In this document: positions 25,520 through 33,332 of the stretch, piece after piece
How the letters are laid out: each line of letters starts with the position of its first letter
Position numbering within the stretch: the stretch's first letter is position 1
DNA from: Paracraurococcus ruber
Lineage (GTDB): Bacteria > Pseudomonadota > Alphaproteobacteria > Acetobacterales > Acetobacteraceae
Length of the DNA stretch: 40,152 bases
NCBI RefSeq assembly: GCF_004353985.1
Contig: NZ_SMOA01000036.1
Span: forward strand, 1-40,152
Direction of reading: 5' to 3'
Made by a program: the position numbers and the translations under genes
Notes under the pieces: generated by a model
The model's input: the letters and a program-made list of their open reading frames with translations, nothing else
What the model was told of the DNA's origin: nothing
Databases searched by the model: none

Positions 25520-25831
25520 GCCTGCCGCGGCCCGTCGGGCGGCATGGCGTTCCGGCGCCAGCCGGCCTGCGGGGTGCCGGCGGCCGGCACGCAGGGCCGC
25601 AGCACAGATCGGCTGCGCATCCGCGCCCGATCGCAGCGGGCGCTCCTGGGCGAGGGCGGGGCACCGCTCGGCATGGCGGCGCTGCGACGATCGTGAGCGC
25701 GGTCCTGACCGCAACTCGCCGGCAGGCAAGGGCAGGCCGGGTGACGAAGCCCCGGGCAGCGTCCGTCGCCGCCGCTTGCCCGCGAGGCCCCGGGCAAGCC
25801 GCCGCGGGGTCGCGCCCCGCCGCGGCCGGCG
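25520..25831. other. Intergenic region with tandem GC hairpins
   Basis: No gene is supported in this 312-bp gap between convergent genes. Close to the lipoprotein stop are two hairpins. The first has arms gcttgcccg (25774-25782) and cgggcaagc (25791-25799). The second has arms gcgggg (25804-25809) and ccccgc (25815-25820). They lie 12-58 nt past the leftward gene's stop and may end the eda-kdgK-lipoprotein transcript. Neither has a T-run, which is common at this GC content. Confidence 0.4.
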
Positions 25832-26257
25832 TCAGCGCAGGCGCGCCTCCGCCGCCTCGGCCTGCTGCATCAGCGCCGTCCCCTCCGGCCCGTTCAGCAT
25901 GGCATCCAGCGACTCGACCGCCCCCCGACGGCCGGCGCACCAGGCGGCGCGGTCCTGGGTGCGGCGGCGGCCCTCGAAGCCCGGCGGCGCCATCTCCCGC
26001 AGGAAGCCGTCGCGTGCCGGCATGCCGCCGCGGTGCTGGTGCAGCGCGATGGCCGCGGCCTCGATCCGCGCCGCGCGGTCCTGCGCCTGCTGCGACAGGG
26101 GAATGCCGCAAAGCTGCGCGGCGCGGACCAGGCCGCCGATGCCCGTGGCGCGGGCGGCGAGCGCCTGGGCATCCGCCGCCGGCGCGGCGGCCATGGGCGG
26201 CTCCGCCGCACAGGCCGCGAGCAGCGGCAGCAGCCAGGCCAGGCGCCGCAGCGTCAC
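25832..26257 (-). CDS. Small lipoprotein of unknown function
   Basis: The 141-residue product starts with GTG at 26257 in a GTGA overlap with the kinase stop. A lipoprotein signal peptide ends LLAAC, with the acylated cysteine at residue 16. An Ala/Pro-rich linker follows, then a helical domain containing AAQLCGIPLSQQ and AAWCAGRRG. The CGI and WC motifs resemble small, uncharacterised alphaproteobacterial lipoproteins, but I cannot name a family. It is the last gene of the aldolase-kinase unit, and its role there is unclear because the two enzymes are cytoplasmic. Confidence 0.72.
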   Translation of the reverse strand: MTLRRLAWLLPLLAACAAEPPMAAAPAADAQALAARATGIGGLVRAAQLCGIPLSQQAQDRAARIEAAAIALHQHRGGMPARDGFLREMAPPGFEGRRRTQDRAAWCAGRRGAVESLDAMLNGPEGTALMQQAEAAEARLR

Positions 26258-27183
26258 GCGGCGTCCCGCAGCAGCGCGCGCACGGCGTCGGGGCGGGGCA
26301 GCGGCGCCACCGCGCCGAAGCCGGTGGTGGAGAGCGCGGCGCAGGCATTGGCGTAGCGCGCCGCCGCGAGCGGCGGGTCGCCGGCCAGCGTCCGTGCCAG
26401 GAAGGCGCCCGCGAAGGCATCCCCTGCGCCGGTGGCATCCACCGCCTGCACGCGGCAGGGAGGGATGGTGCTGCGCCCTTCCGGCGTCGCCAGCAGCACG
26501 CCGTCCTTTCCCTGCTTCAGCAGCACCAGGGGGCAGCCGAGCCGGAGATAGAACTCGGCGATCGCCTCGGGCGCCGCCAGCCCGGTCAGCACGCGGGCAT
26601 CGTCGAACGAGGGCAGGGCGATGTCGGCCTGGGCGATGGCGGCATGGATGGTCGCCGCCGCCCGTTCCCGAGGCCAGAGCGGAAGGCGCAGATTCGTGTC
26701 GTAGGACACCTTCACCCCGGCCGCCTTGGCCGTGGCGATGGCGTGGAACACCGCGTCGCAGGCGCTGGTGGAGATCGCCTGGCTGATGCCGGAGACATGC
26801 AGGATGCGGGCGGCGCGGATCGCCGCCTCCGGCACCTCCGCCACGGCGTAGCGGCTGGCGGCGCTGCCGCTGCGGTAGAAGGTGAAGGCGTGGCCGCCGG
26901 CGTCATGCGTGACCAGATAGAGGCCGGTCGGCGCTTCGGCGCGGCGGATCACCGTGGCGGTGTCGACCCCTTCCGCGGCCCAGAGCGCCAGCAAGCTGTC
27001 GCCCGGCCGGTCCTCCCCGATGGCGGTGATGTAGCCGACGCTGGCGCCCTGGCGGGCGGCGCAGATGGCGGCATTGCTGGTGTCGCCGCCATGGCCTTCC
27101 AGGTAGAGCCGGCGGCCATCCGGCCCAGGCGGCTGGGCGTTCAGTTCCAGCATGGGCTCGCCCATGCAGAGCAGGTCGGGCAT
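26254..27183 (-). CDS. kdgK: PfkB-family sugar kinase, probable 2-dehydro-3-deoxygluconokinase
   Basis: The 309-residue kinase has the ribokinase/PfkB substrate signature GGDTSNAA at residues 32-39, the SYDTNLRLPLW block at 160-170 typical of KDG kinases, and the C-terminal PfkB signature DATGAGDAFAG from 249 with catalytic Asp255. It would phosphorylate 2-keto-3-deoxygluconate to KDPG with ATP. The upstream KDPG-type aldolase, five bases away, supplies the next step, cleavage to pyruvate and glyceraldehyde-3-phosphate. Other PfkB substrates are possible, but the pairing favours KDG or KDGal. The stop overlaps the lipoprotein start. Confidence 0.9.
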   Translation of the reverse strand: MPDLLCMGEPMLELNAQPPGPDGRRLYLEGHGGDTSNAAICAARQGASVGYITAIGEDRPGDSLLALWAAEGVDTATVIRRAEAPTGLYLVTHDAGGHAFTFYRSGSAASRYAVAEVPEAAIRAARILHVSGISQAISTSACDAVFHAIATAKAAGVKVSYDTNLRLPLWPRERAAATIHAAIAQADIALPSFDDARVLTGLAAPEAIAEFYLRLGCPLVLLKQGKDGVLLATPEGRSTIPPCRVQAVDATGAGDAFAGAFLARTLAGDPPLAAARYANACAALSTTGFGAVAPLPRPDAVRALLRDAA

Positions 27184-27188
27184 GGCGG

Positions 27189-27818
27189 TCAGGCCTGCAG
27201 CAGGCCAAGCGCGTCGCGCGCCGCCCGTTCGATCGCCGCCCGGTCGCCGGCGGCGATCCGTGCCTCATCCACCAGCTTGCCGCCCATGCCGACGAAATCG
27301 GCGCCGGCGGCGAAGAAGGCCGGGGCATTGGCCGGGTCCACGCCGCCGGTCGGGCAGAACACCGCCTGCGGGAAGACGGCGCGCAGCGCCTTCACATGCG
27401 CCGGCCCGCCGACCGAGGCGGCGGGGAACAGCTTCACCACATCGGCGCCGGCGGTCAGGGCGGCGCGGATCTCCGTCGGGGTGAGCGCCCCCGGCATGGC
27501 GCAGGCGCCGGCGTCGCGGGCCACCGCGATCACCTCGGGGTCGGTCCAGGGCGTCACCAGGAACTGCGCGCCGACCGCCAGGCAGGCTTCCGCCGCCCGC
27601 GCATCCGGCACGGTCCCGGCGCCGATAGTCAGGCCGGGCTCGGCCGCCAATTCGCGGATGAGCGGGATGGCGTCCGGGATGGTCAAGGTGATCTCGAGGA
27701 TCCCCATCCCGGCCTCGCGCAGCCAGGCGCAGGCCGTGGCCGCCAGCGCGGCGGTCGAGGTGCGGACCACCGGCACCACGCGGGCCCGGCGCAGTGCCGG
27801 GATCAATGGATGGGTCAT
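27189..27818 (-). CDS. eda: KDPG/KDPGal aldolase (class I)
   Basis: The 209-residue enzyme has the normal length for the KDPG aldolase family and forms a TIM barrel. The Schiff-base lysine is Lys129 in DVVKLFPAA, the general base is Glu42 in LEITLTIP, and Thr157 is in CPTGGV. The residue equivalent to Arg49 of E. coli Eda is Thr46 here (EITLT rather than EVTLR), which leans toward 2-keto-3-deoxy-6-phosphogalactonate aldolases or a broad-specificity enzyme. GGGAGG lies seven bases before ATG 27818. It heads the eda-kdgK-lipoprotein unit. No dehydratase or transporter for a sugar acid adjoins it. Confidence 0.9.
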   Translation of the reverse strand: MTHPLIPALRRARVVPVVRTSTAALAATACAWLREAGMGILEITLTIPDAIPLIRELAAEPGLTIGAGTVPDARAAEACLAVGAQFLVTPWTDPEVIAVARDAGACAMPGALTPTEIRAALTAGADVVKLFPAASVGGPAHVKALRAVFPQAVFCPTGGVDPANAPAFFAAGADFVGMGGKLVDEARIAAGDRAAIERAARDALGLLQA

Positions 27819-27850
27819 GGGCAGCCTCCCTGTCGGCCGCCATCCTGCGG

Positions 27851-27886
27851 CGGGACGGCACGCCCTGCCAGGGGCGTGCCGTCCCG
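27851..27886 (-). terminator. Strong 15-bp hairpin after the coiled-coil gene
   Basis: The arms cgggacggcacgccc (27851-27865) and gggcgtgccgtcccg (27872-27886) are perfectly complementary around a 6-nt loop. The structure begins 9 nt past the stop of the 95-residue gene and lies 33 nt before the eda start. It can insulate that gene from eda. There is no T-run on the minus strand, so termination may need a factor. Confidence 0.6.
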
Positions 27887-27895
27887 GCCCGGTTC

Positions 27896-28183
27896 TCAGG
27901 CCCGGGCGGCGGCGAGCCAGCCATCGGCGGTGCGCTCCAGCGCCCGGGCTTCGTCGCCCGCCTGGCGCAGCGCCGCCTGGGTGCTGCCGAGCTCGCCCTG
28001 GTAGGCGACCAGCGACTCCTTCAGCCCGCCCATGGCGCCGGAGAGGTTGCCCAGCTCCCCGCGCAATTCGGCGACGGCGGCGGCCTGGGCATCCAGCGCC
28101 GCGAGCAGGCCGCGCAGGGCGAGCCGCAGGCGATCCTCGTCGCGGGCGGGGAAGGCGAGGAGGGTGGCGGTCGGCTCGGTCAT
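27896..28183 (-). CDS. Small coiled-coil protein of unknown function
   Basis: The 95-residue product is acidic and helical, with no membrane segment or signal. After a short head (MTEPTATLLAFPARDED) it is almost all heptad-like, with Leu/Ala at core positions and Glu/Arg/Gln outside, predicting a coiled coil or helical bundle from residue 18 to the end. No family is recognised. GAGGGA five to six bases before ATG 28183 decides the start. It stands alone between a recognisable promoter and a strong hairpin, which suggests an independently expressed housekeeping or structural protein. Confidence 0.7.
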   Translation of the reverse strand: MTEPTATLLAFPARDEDRLRLALRGLLAALDAQAAAVAELRGELGNLSGAMGGLKESLVAYQGELGSTQAALRQAGDEARALERTADGWLAAARA

Positions 28184-28211
28184 GGCGTCCCTCTGCGACA
28201 ATTTCTAATTT

Positions 28212-28240
28212 TTTGTAAACGCCGTCGCGGGGCCGATCAA
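28212..28240 (-). promoter_or_regulatory. Candidate sigma-70-type promoter of the coiled-coil gene
   Basis: Read on the minus strand, TTGATC (28240-28235) is followed after exactly 17 bp by TACAAA (28217-28212). It sits in a marked AT-rich island at about 28198-28270, exceptional in this GC-rich window. The predicted transcript would begin around 28205, leaving a leader of about 20 nt with the GAGGGA ribosome-binding site. Confidence 0.5.
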
Positions 28241-28291
28241 GAGTCTTTCGACTTTCTTAACGCAATAGTTGTGGAGCCGGGCGACGCTGCG

Positions 28292-28777
28292 TCACGGGAG
28301 GCTGGCCGCCCCGGCGAGCAGGCTCGCGGCGGCGCACACGCTCAGGGCCCAGCGCAGCCGCAGGTAGCCGGTGGGAAGCAATCCCCGCCTGGCCGCCACC
28401 GTCTCGACCGCCGCGGTGCCGAGGAGGCCGAGGGCGAGCAGCACGAGGCCCGGGCCGGGCGGCAGCAGCAGCGCCGCCCAGGCGATCAGGGACGGCACGA
28501 CGCCGAGGCCGAGCCGCGGCGCGGTGGCGCCCGCCTCCGCCGCCGGGGCGCGCAGCGCCAGGCCCCAATGCACCGCGCCGAGGAAGCTGAGGATCACGGC
28601 GCCATAGGCGGCCAGGGCGAAGCGGGCGAAGCCGGCGACCTCGGCCCCGGCGGTCCAGGCGAGCAGCGCGGCGGCGAGGAAGGGCAGCAGCCCGGCCGGG
28701 CCGAGCCAGAGTGCGGGCCGCGGCAGGGGCGGATCACGCAGGAAATCGCCCGGCGGGTGGTTCGACAGGGATGGCAT
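28292..28777 (-). CDS. DUF3429 (TMEM69-like) membrane protein
   Basis: The 161-residue protein has about five hydrophobic segments and the DUF3429 hallmark AAYGAVILSFLGAVHWGLAL near residue 60. The family occurs in alphaproteobacteria and, as TMEM69, in mitochondria; its function is unknown. ATG 28777 is chosen because the upstream frame has no family similarity; the ribosome-binding site is unclear. It ends just before the AT-rich promoter of the next leftward gene and is divergent (192 bp) from the CNNM-type gene. Confidence 0.85.
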   Translation of the reverse strand: MPSLSNHPPGDFLRDPPLPRPALWLGPAGLLPFLAAALLAWTAGAEVAGFARFALAAYGAVILSFLGAVHWGLALRAPAAEAGATAPRLGLGVVPSLIAWAALLLPPGPGLVLLALGLLGTAAVETVAARRGLLPTGYLRLRWALSVCAAASLLAGAASLP

Positions 28778-28969
28778 GCGGCAGCAGATCGCGGCGGCGG
28801 CGGGCGGCGCAAGCCCCGCCCGGCGCCGAATCCGTTGCGCCGGCCGCCCGGTCCCCTGGAGTGGATGGTGTTCCGATGGAATCATCGCGCGGCGCAGCCT
28901 CGCCGCGGGGGCGGCGGTGAACGCGGCGGGCTGCCGTCGCGTAGAACCGGCGCGGGGACGGGAGTGGGC

Positions 28970-30274
28970 ATGGGTATCTGGTTCGAGGTCACGGTCATCC
29001 TGCTGCTGGTCGCGCTGAACGGCGCCTTCGCGCTCAGCGAGCTGGCGATCGTCTCCGCTCGGCGCGGCCGGCTGCTCGCCATGCAGCGCGCCGGCAGCCC
29101 GGGCGCCGCCGCCGCGGTGGCGCTGGCGGATGACCCGCAGCGCTTCCTGCCCACGGTGCAGATCGGCATCTCGCTGGTCGGCATCCTCGCCGGCGTCTTC
29201 GGCGGCGCGCAGCTGGCCGGGCCGCTCGGGCAGGCGCTGGCGCGCATCCCCGGCCTCGCCCCCTTCGCCACGGAGACCGGCTTCGTGCTGGTGGTGGTGC
29301 TGATCGCCTATGCCAACCTGATCCTCGGCGAGCTGGTGCCGAAGCAGCTGGCGCTGCGCGACCCGGAACGCTTCGCGGTCGCGGTGGCCCGGCCGATGGC
29401 GGCGCTGGCGCGCTTCAGCGGGCCGGTGGTCTGGGTGCTCTCCCGCTCATCCTCCGCCATCCTGCGGCTGTTCGGCGCGCACCGGCCGCAGGACCAGTCG
29501 GTGACGGAGGAGGAGGTGAAGGCGGTGGTCGCCGAGGGCGAGGAGGCCGGCGCGCTGGAGCGGGAGGAGCGGCACATGATCGAGCGCGTGCTGCGCCTGG
29601 CCGACAAGCCGGTCCGCGCCCTTATGACGCCGCGCAACGACGTCGCCTGGATCGACCGCAACGCGTCGCCCGACGACATCAAGGCCATGCTGCGGGCGCA
29701 GGACGTCAACCGCTTCGTCGTCGCCGACCGGCGGATCGACAACGTGGTCGGCGTCGTCGCCGCCAAGGACCTGCTGGACCAGGTGCTGGACGGCGCGACG
29801 CTGTCCGTCGTGCGGGCGCAGCGCCAGGCGCTGGTGCTGCCCGATAGCCTGCCGGCGATCGACGCGCTTGAGCGGATGCGGCACGACCCGGTCGGCCTGG
29901 CCCTGGTGCTGGACGAATACGGCAGCTTCGAGGGGGTGGTGACCACCGCCGACCTGCTGGAGGCGATCGTCGGCGAGCTCGGCCCGGACGAGCCGGAGAA
30001 GCCCGGCGAGGCCATCAAGCGCGCCGATGGCAGCCTGCTGCTGGACGGGATGATGCCGAGCGACGAGCTGCGCGCCCAGCTCGACCTGCCGGCGCTGCCC
30101 TATCACGGCACCTACCACACCGTGGCCGGCCTGATGCTGGCGCTGCTGCGGCGCGTCCCGCGGGAGGGCGACCGGATCGTCTGGGCGGGCTGGCGCTTCG
30201 AGATCGTCGACATGGACGGCCGCCGCGTGGACAAGGTGCTGGCGAGCCGGGAGGAGGCGACGGGGGTGGCCTGA
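28970..30274 (+). CDS. CNNM/CorC-type membrane protein (hemolysin family, DUF21 + CBS + CorC_HlyC)
   Basis: The 434-residue protein has three parts. The DUF21/CNNM membrane domain covers residues 1 to about 190 with four hydrophobic segments, including the family stretch YANLILGELVPKQLAL. A CBS-domain pair covers about 205-330 (RALMTPRNDVAWID; VLDEYGSFEGVVTTADLLEAIVGE). The C-terminal CorC_HlyC transporter-associated domain covers about 345-425 (DGRRVDKVLA). Members transport or regulate Mg2+/Co2+ or influence membrane stability; the name hemolysin is historical. GGGAG five to six bases before ATG 28970 sets the start. It is monocistronic and converges on the chemoreceptor gene. Confidence 0.92.
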   Translation: MGIWFEVTVILLLVALNGAFALSELAIVSARRGRLLAMQRAGSPGAAAAVALADDPQRFLPTVQIGISLVGILAGVFGGAQLAGPLGQALARIPGLAPFATETGFVLVVVLIAYANLILGELVPKQLALRDPERFAVAVARPMAALARFSGPVVWVLSRSSSAILRLFGAHRPQDQSVTEEEVKAVVAEGEEAGALEREERHMIERVLRLADKPVRALMTPRNDVAWIDRNASPDDIKAMLRAQDVNRFVVADRRIDNVVGVVAAKDLLDQVLDGATLSVVRAQRQALVLPDSLPAIDALERMRHDPVGLALVLDEYGSFEGVVTTADLLEAIVGELGPDEPEKPGEAIKRADGSLLLDGMMPSDELRAQLDLPALPYHGTYHTVAGLMLALLRRVPREGDRIVWAGWRFEIVDMDGRRVDKVLASREEATGVA

Positions 30275-30275
30275 G

Positions 30276-30353
30276 CGGCTGCGGGAGGATGCCGGTCAGC
30301 GGCCGCGTCGGGCGGGACAGCCCGGTGCCGCCGCCAGGCCCGCCCCGCAGCCG
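30276..30353. terminator. Possible bidirectional termination structure
   Basis: In the 111-bp gap between two convergent genes, 10-bp arms cggctgcggg (30276-30285) and cccgcagccg (30344-30353) are perfectly complementary. They enclose a smaller cgggc/gcccg hairpin near 30309-30325. Position suits a shared terminator, but the outer loop is long (58 nt) and no T-run is present. Confidence 0.3.
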
Positions 30354-30385
30354 ATGCGCGACGCGACCCTCGGCAGCCGGGCCTG

Positions 30386-31876
30386 TCAGGCCGCCTCGCC
30401 CTGGCGGCGGAGGCTGTCCGTGACCTGCCGGATGGCGGCGCTCAGCCCCTCGCCCTGGCGGGCGAGCCCGGCCGTGGCCGCGCGGACCAGTCCGACCTCG
30501 GCGCTCGACCCCGCGACGGCGGTGCTGACATCGCCGATCCCGACCGTCACCCGCTCGGTGCTGGCGGCGACGCCCTGGGCGGCGCGGCTGATCTCCCGCG
30601 TGGCGGTGCCCTGCTGCTCCACCGCCGCCGCAATGGCCGTGGCGACCTCGCTGGTGCGGGCGACGGCGCCGCCCACGGCGCGGATCGCCGCCACCACGCG
30701 CTGCGTCACGTGCTGCATCTGCGCGACCTGGCCGCTGATCTCGTCCGTCGCCCGCGCGGTCTGGGTGGCCAGCGACTTCACCTCGCCCGCCACCACGGCG
30801 AAGCCCTTGCCGGCCTCCCCGGCGCGGGCCGCCTCGATCGTCGCATTCAGCGCCAGCAGGTTGGTCTGCGCCGCGATGGTGCTGATGAGGCCGACCACCG
30901 CGCCGATCCGCCCGGCGCCCTCCGCCAGGTCGCGCACCACGGCATCCGTCGCCCGCATCTCGTCGGCCGTCGCGCCGGCGATGCTGGCCGTTTCCACCAC
31001 GCGGCGGCCGATCTCCTCGACGGTGGCGCTCAGCTCCTCGGCCGCGGCGGCGACCGTCTGCACCCCCATGCTGGCCTCCTGCGCGCCGGTGGCCGCGCCG
31101 GCGGCCTTCGTGGCGATGCGGCCGGTGGAACCGGCGAGGGCGTCCGCCGCCGCGCTGAGGTCGAGCGACGCGCCGGCGAGCGCGCCGGCGATGCCGGTCA
31201 CCGACCGCTCGAGCTCGGCCGCCGTCTCCAGCATGGCCCCGCGTCGCTCCGCCGCGGCGCGGTCCCGGGCGGCGCCTTCCTCCGCCTCCCGCAGCCCGGC
31301 CAGCCGCGCCGCCTCCCGGGCGCTGTGCTCGGCCGCGGTGATGGCCCGCGCCGCCTGGTCCACCAGCCAGCAGAGCGCCGCGGCCTCGAACACCACGATG
31401 ACGGCATGGAAGACCACCCGTCCCAGCTGCGCCCCGCCGGGGAAGACCGCCGCGGGCAGCGCGAAATTCAGCAGCAGGTGGTGCAGCGCGATGGCACCGG
31501 CGGCGAGCAGCACGGCGCGGCGGTCCAGCAGCGCCGCGGTGACCGCCAGGGCCGCGAAGAAATGCATATGGGCATCGGCCTGCCAGGCATGGCCCAGCAG
31601 CTGCTCGACCAGCAGCGCCGGCATCAGCGACAGGGCGACGGCGAGCGTGCCGCGCGATGCCGGCGTGCCGGCGCCGGCCCGCCAGGCGGCGGCGGCGGCC
31701 GCGGCGATGCCGGCCCAGAGCAGCAGCGGCACGAGCAGCGCGCCGCCCAGCAGCAGGCCGGTGAGGGCCAGTGCCGGGCCGTGCAGCAGGACGATGCCGA
31801 GGATCGCGGCTTCCGACATGCGGCGCAGGCTGGCCAGCCGGTCTGCGGCGGATGATGTCATGGCTCGGCCGAGCAT
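30386..31876 (-). CDS. Methyl-accepting chemotaxis protein with polytopic membrane sensor
   Basis: The 496-residue receptor has a compact N-terminal membrane region (residues 22-170, about five or six helices) instead of the usual two helices with a periplasmic domain, and no obvious HAMP. A cytoplasmic signalling domain follows with the hallmark hairpin tip [33 protein letters not shown] at about 341-373. The membrane region is rich in His: His32, His96, His103, His105, His132, His133 and His157 ([24 protein letters not shown]), suggesting a metal, haem or redox-linked sensor (inference). AAAGGAGG six bases before ATG 31876 is a near-perfect ribosome-binding site. It overlaps the upstream small gene by 19 nt. 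Confidence 0.92.
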   Translation of the reverse strand: MLGRAMTSSAADRLASLRRMSEAAILGIVLLHGPALALTGLLLGGALLVPLLLWAGIAAAAAAAWRAGAGTPASRGTLAVALSLMPALLVEQLLGHAWQADAHMHFFAALAVTAALLDRRAVLLAAGAIALHHLLLNFALPAAVFPGGAQLGRVVFHAVIVVFEAAALCWLVDQAARAITAAEHSAREAARLAGLREAEEGAARDRAAAERRGAMLETAAELERSVTGIAGALAGASLDLSAAADALAGSTGRIATKAAGAATGAQEASMGVQTVAAAAEELSATVEEIGRRVVETASIAGATADEMRATDAVVRDLAEGAGRIGAVVGLISTIAAQTNLLALNATIEAARAGEAGKGFAVVAGEVKSLATQTARATDEISGQVAQMQHVTQRVVAAIRAVGGAVARTSEVATAIAAAVEQQGTATREISRAAQGVAASTERVTVGIGDVSTAVAGSSAEVGLVRAATAGLARQGEGLSAAIRQVTDSLRRQGEAA

Positions 31877-32142
31877 GGACGGCCTCCTTTCCAGATGAGG
31901 GCGAGGCCGAAGGCGGCGCGGATGCGCGCGCCGTCGCCGCGCAGCAGCGCGAGCCCTGGGGCCGGCAGGTCGAGCAGGCGGATCTCGGCCAGCGCCGGAT
32001 CCTGCGCGAGGCGGGCGAGGCCGGCAGGGCCGAGGCGGACCAGCGCGGGACCATCCCCGGCCGGCGCGAGCCGGGACAGGCCCAGCGCGGCGGTCGCCAG
32101 GACGCAGAGCGCGAGCGCTGGAAGGGTGTCCCGGACGGGCAT
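31858..32142 (-). CDS. Small exported or membrane-anchored protein upstream of the chemoreceptor
   Basis: The 94-residue product has a hydrophobic N-terminus (residues 7-23, [17 protein letters not shown]) that is a signal peptide or anchor. A short domain of about 65 residues follows, with the pattern [14 protein letters not shown] and [13 protein letters not shown] and a cysteine near the end. Its stop lies 19 nt inside the chemoreceptor gene, so the two are co-transcribed and probably co-translated. I know no assigned function; small proteins of this shape are common in alphaproteobacteria. The ribosome-binding site is weak. Confidence 0.65.
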   Translation of the reverse strand: MPVRDTLPALALCVLATAALGLSRLAPAGDGPALVRLGPAGLARLAQDPALAEIRLLDLPAPGLALLRGDGARIRAAFGLALIWKGGRPCSAEP

Positions 32143-32205
32143 CGCCGGGACGCTAGCCGCGGGTCGCTGCCGCTGTGTTAACGCCCCGTAAACCCGGGGC
32201 CGGCG

Positions 32206-32682
32206 CTACTTCGCCCCGCCGCGCGCGATGGGCGCGACGAACTGCGCCTCGGTATCCCAGGGGAACAGGATCCAGGTGTCCTGCGACACTTCGGTGATGA
32301 AGGTATCGACCAGCGGGCGCCCCTTGGGCTTGGCATAGACCGTGGCGAAATGCGCCCTGGGCAGCAGCTCCCGCACCACCCGGGCGGTGGTGCCGGTGTC
32401 CACAAGGTCGTCCACCAGCAGCCAACCCTCGCCATCGCCGGCGGCCACGGGCGGCTTGGTGACCTGCGGCTGGCCCATCTGCTCCTCGTTGTAGGTGACG
32501 ACGGAGACGGTCTCGATCAGCCGCGCCTCCAGCTCCCGCGCCACGATCGCCGCCGGGATCAGCCCGCCGCGGGTGATGGCGACGATGCCCCGGAACGGCC
32601 CGCGCTCCACCAGCCGCCAGGCCAGCGCCTTGCTGTCGCGGTGCAGCTGGTCCCAGGACACGGTGTAGTAGCGCTGCGCCAT
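32206..32682 (-). CDS. gpt: Xanthine(-guanine) phosphoribosyltransferase
   Basis: The 158-residue length and sequence fit bacterial Gpt, which converts xanthine, guanine or hypoxanthine with PRPP to the nucleotide. The PRPP-binding motif [12 protein letters not shown] is at residues 88-99. The N-terminal [19 protein letters not shown] and the [16 protein letters not shown] block are characteristic. ATG 32682 is chosen by homology; the ribosome-binding site (CCTGAG) is weak. It lies 162 bp downstream of csaA and 63 bp upstream of the small exported gene, all on the minus strand. Confidence 0.93.
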   Translation of the reverse strand: MAQRYYTVSWDQLHRDSKALAWRLVERGPFRGIVAITRGGLIPAAIVARELEARLIETVSVVTYNEEQMGQPQVTKPPVAAGDGEGWLLVDDLVDTGTTARVVRELLPRAHFATVYAKPKGRPLVDTFITEVSQDTWILFPWDTEAQFVAPIARGGAK

Positions 32683-32844
32683 CTCAGGGCCTGTCTGCAA
32701 TGGGTGAGGCGGAGGATTCGGCGCGGGGTGCGCGGCGCCGGCCGGGACGCCGTCGCAGCCGATGCTGGCGGCACCGGCAAGATGGCGGACGTCGCCGGCG
32801 CTGAAAAGACCCGCCGCGCCGGCCGGGACTGCGGCGGCCAGGCC

Positions 32845-33186
32845 CTAGAACATCCTGCCGCCGTCGGGGACCTTCAGGTCGGGCTTCAGCAGCACGACTG
32901 CGCCGTTCTCGTCCGGGACGCCCAGCACCAGCACCTCGCTCAGGAAGGGCCCGATCTGGCGGGGCGGGAAATTCACCACCGCCATCACCTGCCGCCCGAT
33001 CAGCCGGTCGCAGGCATAGTGCACGGTGATCTGGGCGGAGGAGCGCTTCACGCCGATCGCGCCGCCAAAATCCACCCAGAGCTTGATCGCGGGCTTGCGC
33101 GCCTCGGGGAAGGGCTGGGCATCCACGATGGTGCCGACCCGGATCTCCACCTTTTCGAAGTCGCCGTAGCCGATGCTGTCCGCCAT
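32845..33186 (-). CDS. csaA: CsaA-type tRNA-binding / export chaperone protein
   Basis: The 113-residue product is a stand-alone tRNA-binding domain (OB fold) of the CsaA family, matching its usual length. The N-terminal FEKVEIRVGTIVDAQPFPEARKPA and the VKRSSAQIT block are diagnostic. The family binds tRNA-like substrates and has been linked to SecA-dependent export in Bacillus. ATG 33186 follows GGGAG at a rather long distance (about 12 bases). It is divergent from the second gamma-glutamyltransferase, with 146 bp between them. Confidence 0.92.
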   Translation of the reverse strand: MADSIGYGDFEKVEIRVGTIVDAQPFPEARKPAIKLWVDFGGAIGVKRSSAQITVHYACDRLIGRQVMAVVNFPPRQIGPFLSEVLVLGVPDENGAVVLLKPDLKVPDGGRMF

Positions 33187-33332
33187 GCCCCGCACATACT
33201 CCCGCGGGCCGGGGGCAGGGAAGGGCCCTGGAACGGGGCGGGCCAGGGCCGGGTTGCCGCGTTGGGTCGGCCATGCGACAGGGGCGGGCCCGGCCGGGCC
33301 GCCGGCAGAAACGAGACAAGAACGGACAGGAC

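Noticed and set aside
25693-28218. Plus-strand frame of 841 codons across the aldolase-kinase region
   Set aside because: The minus strand carries kdgK, eda and the lipoprotein with proper starts and overlaps; the plus frame is repetitive Arg/Ala/Pro text.
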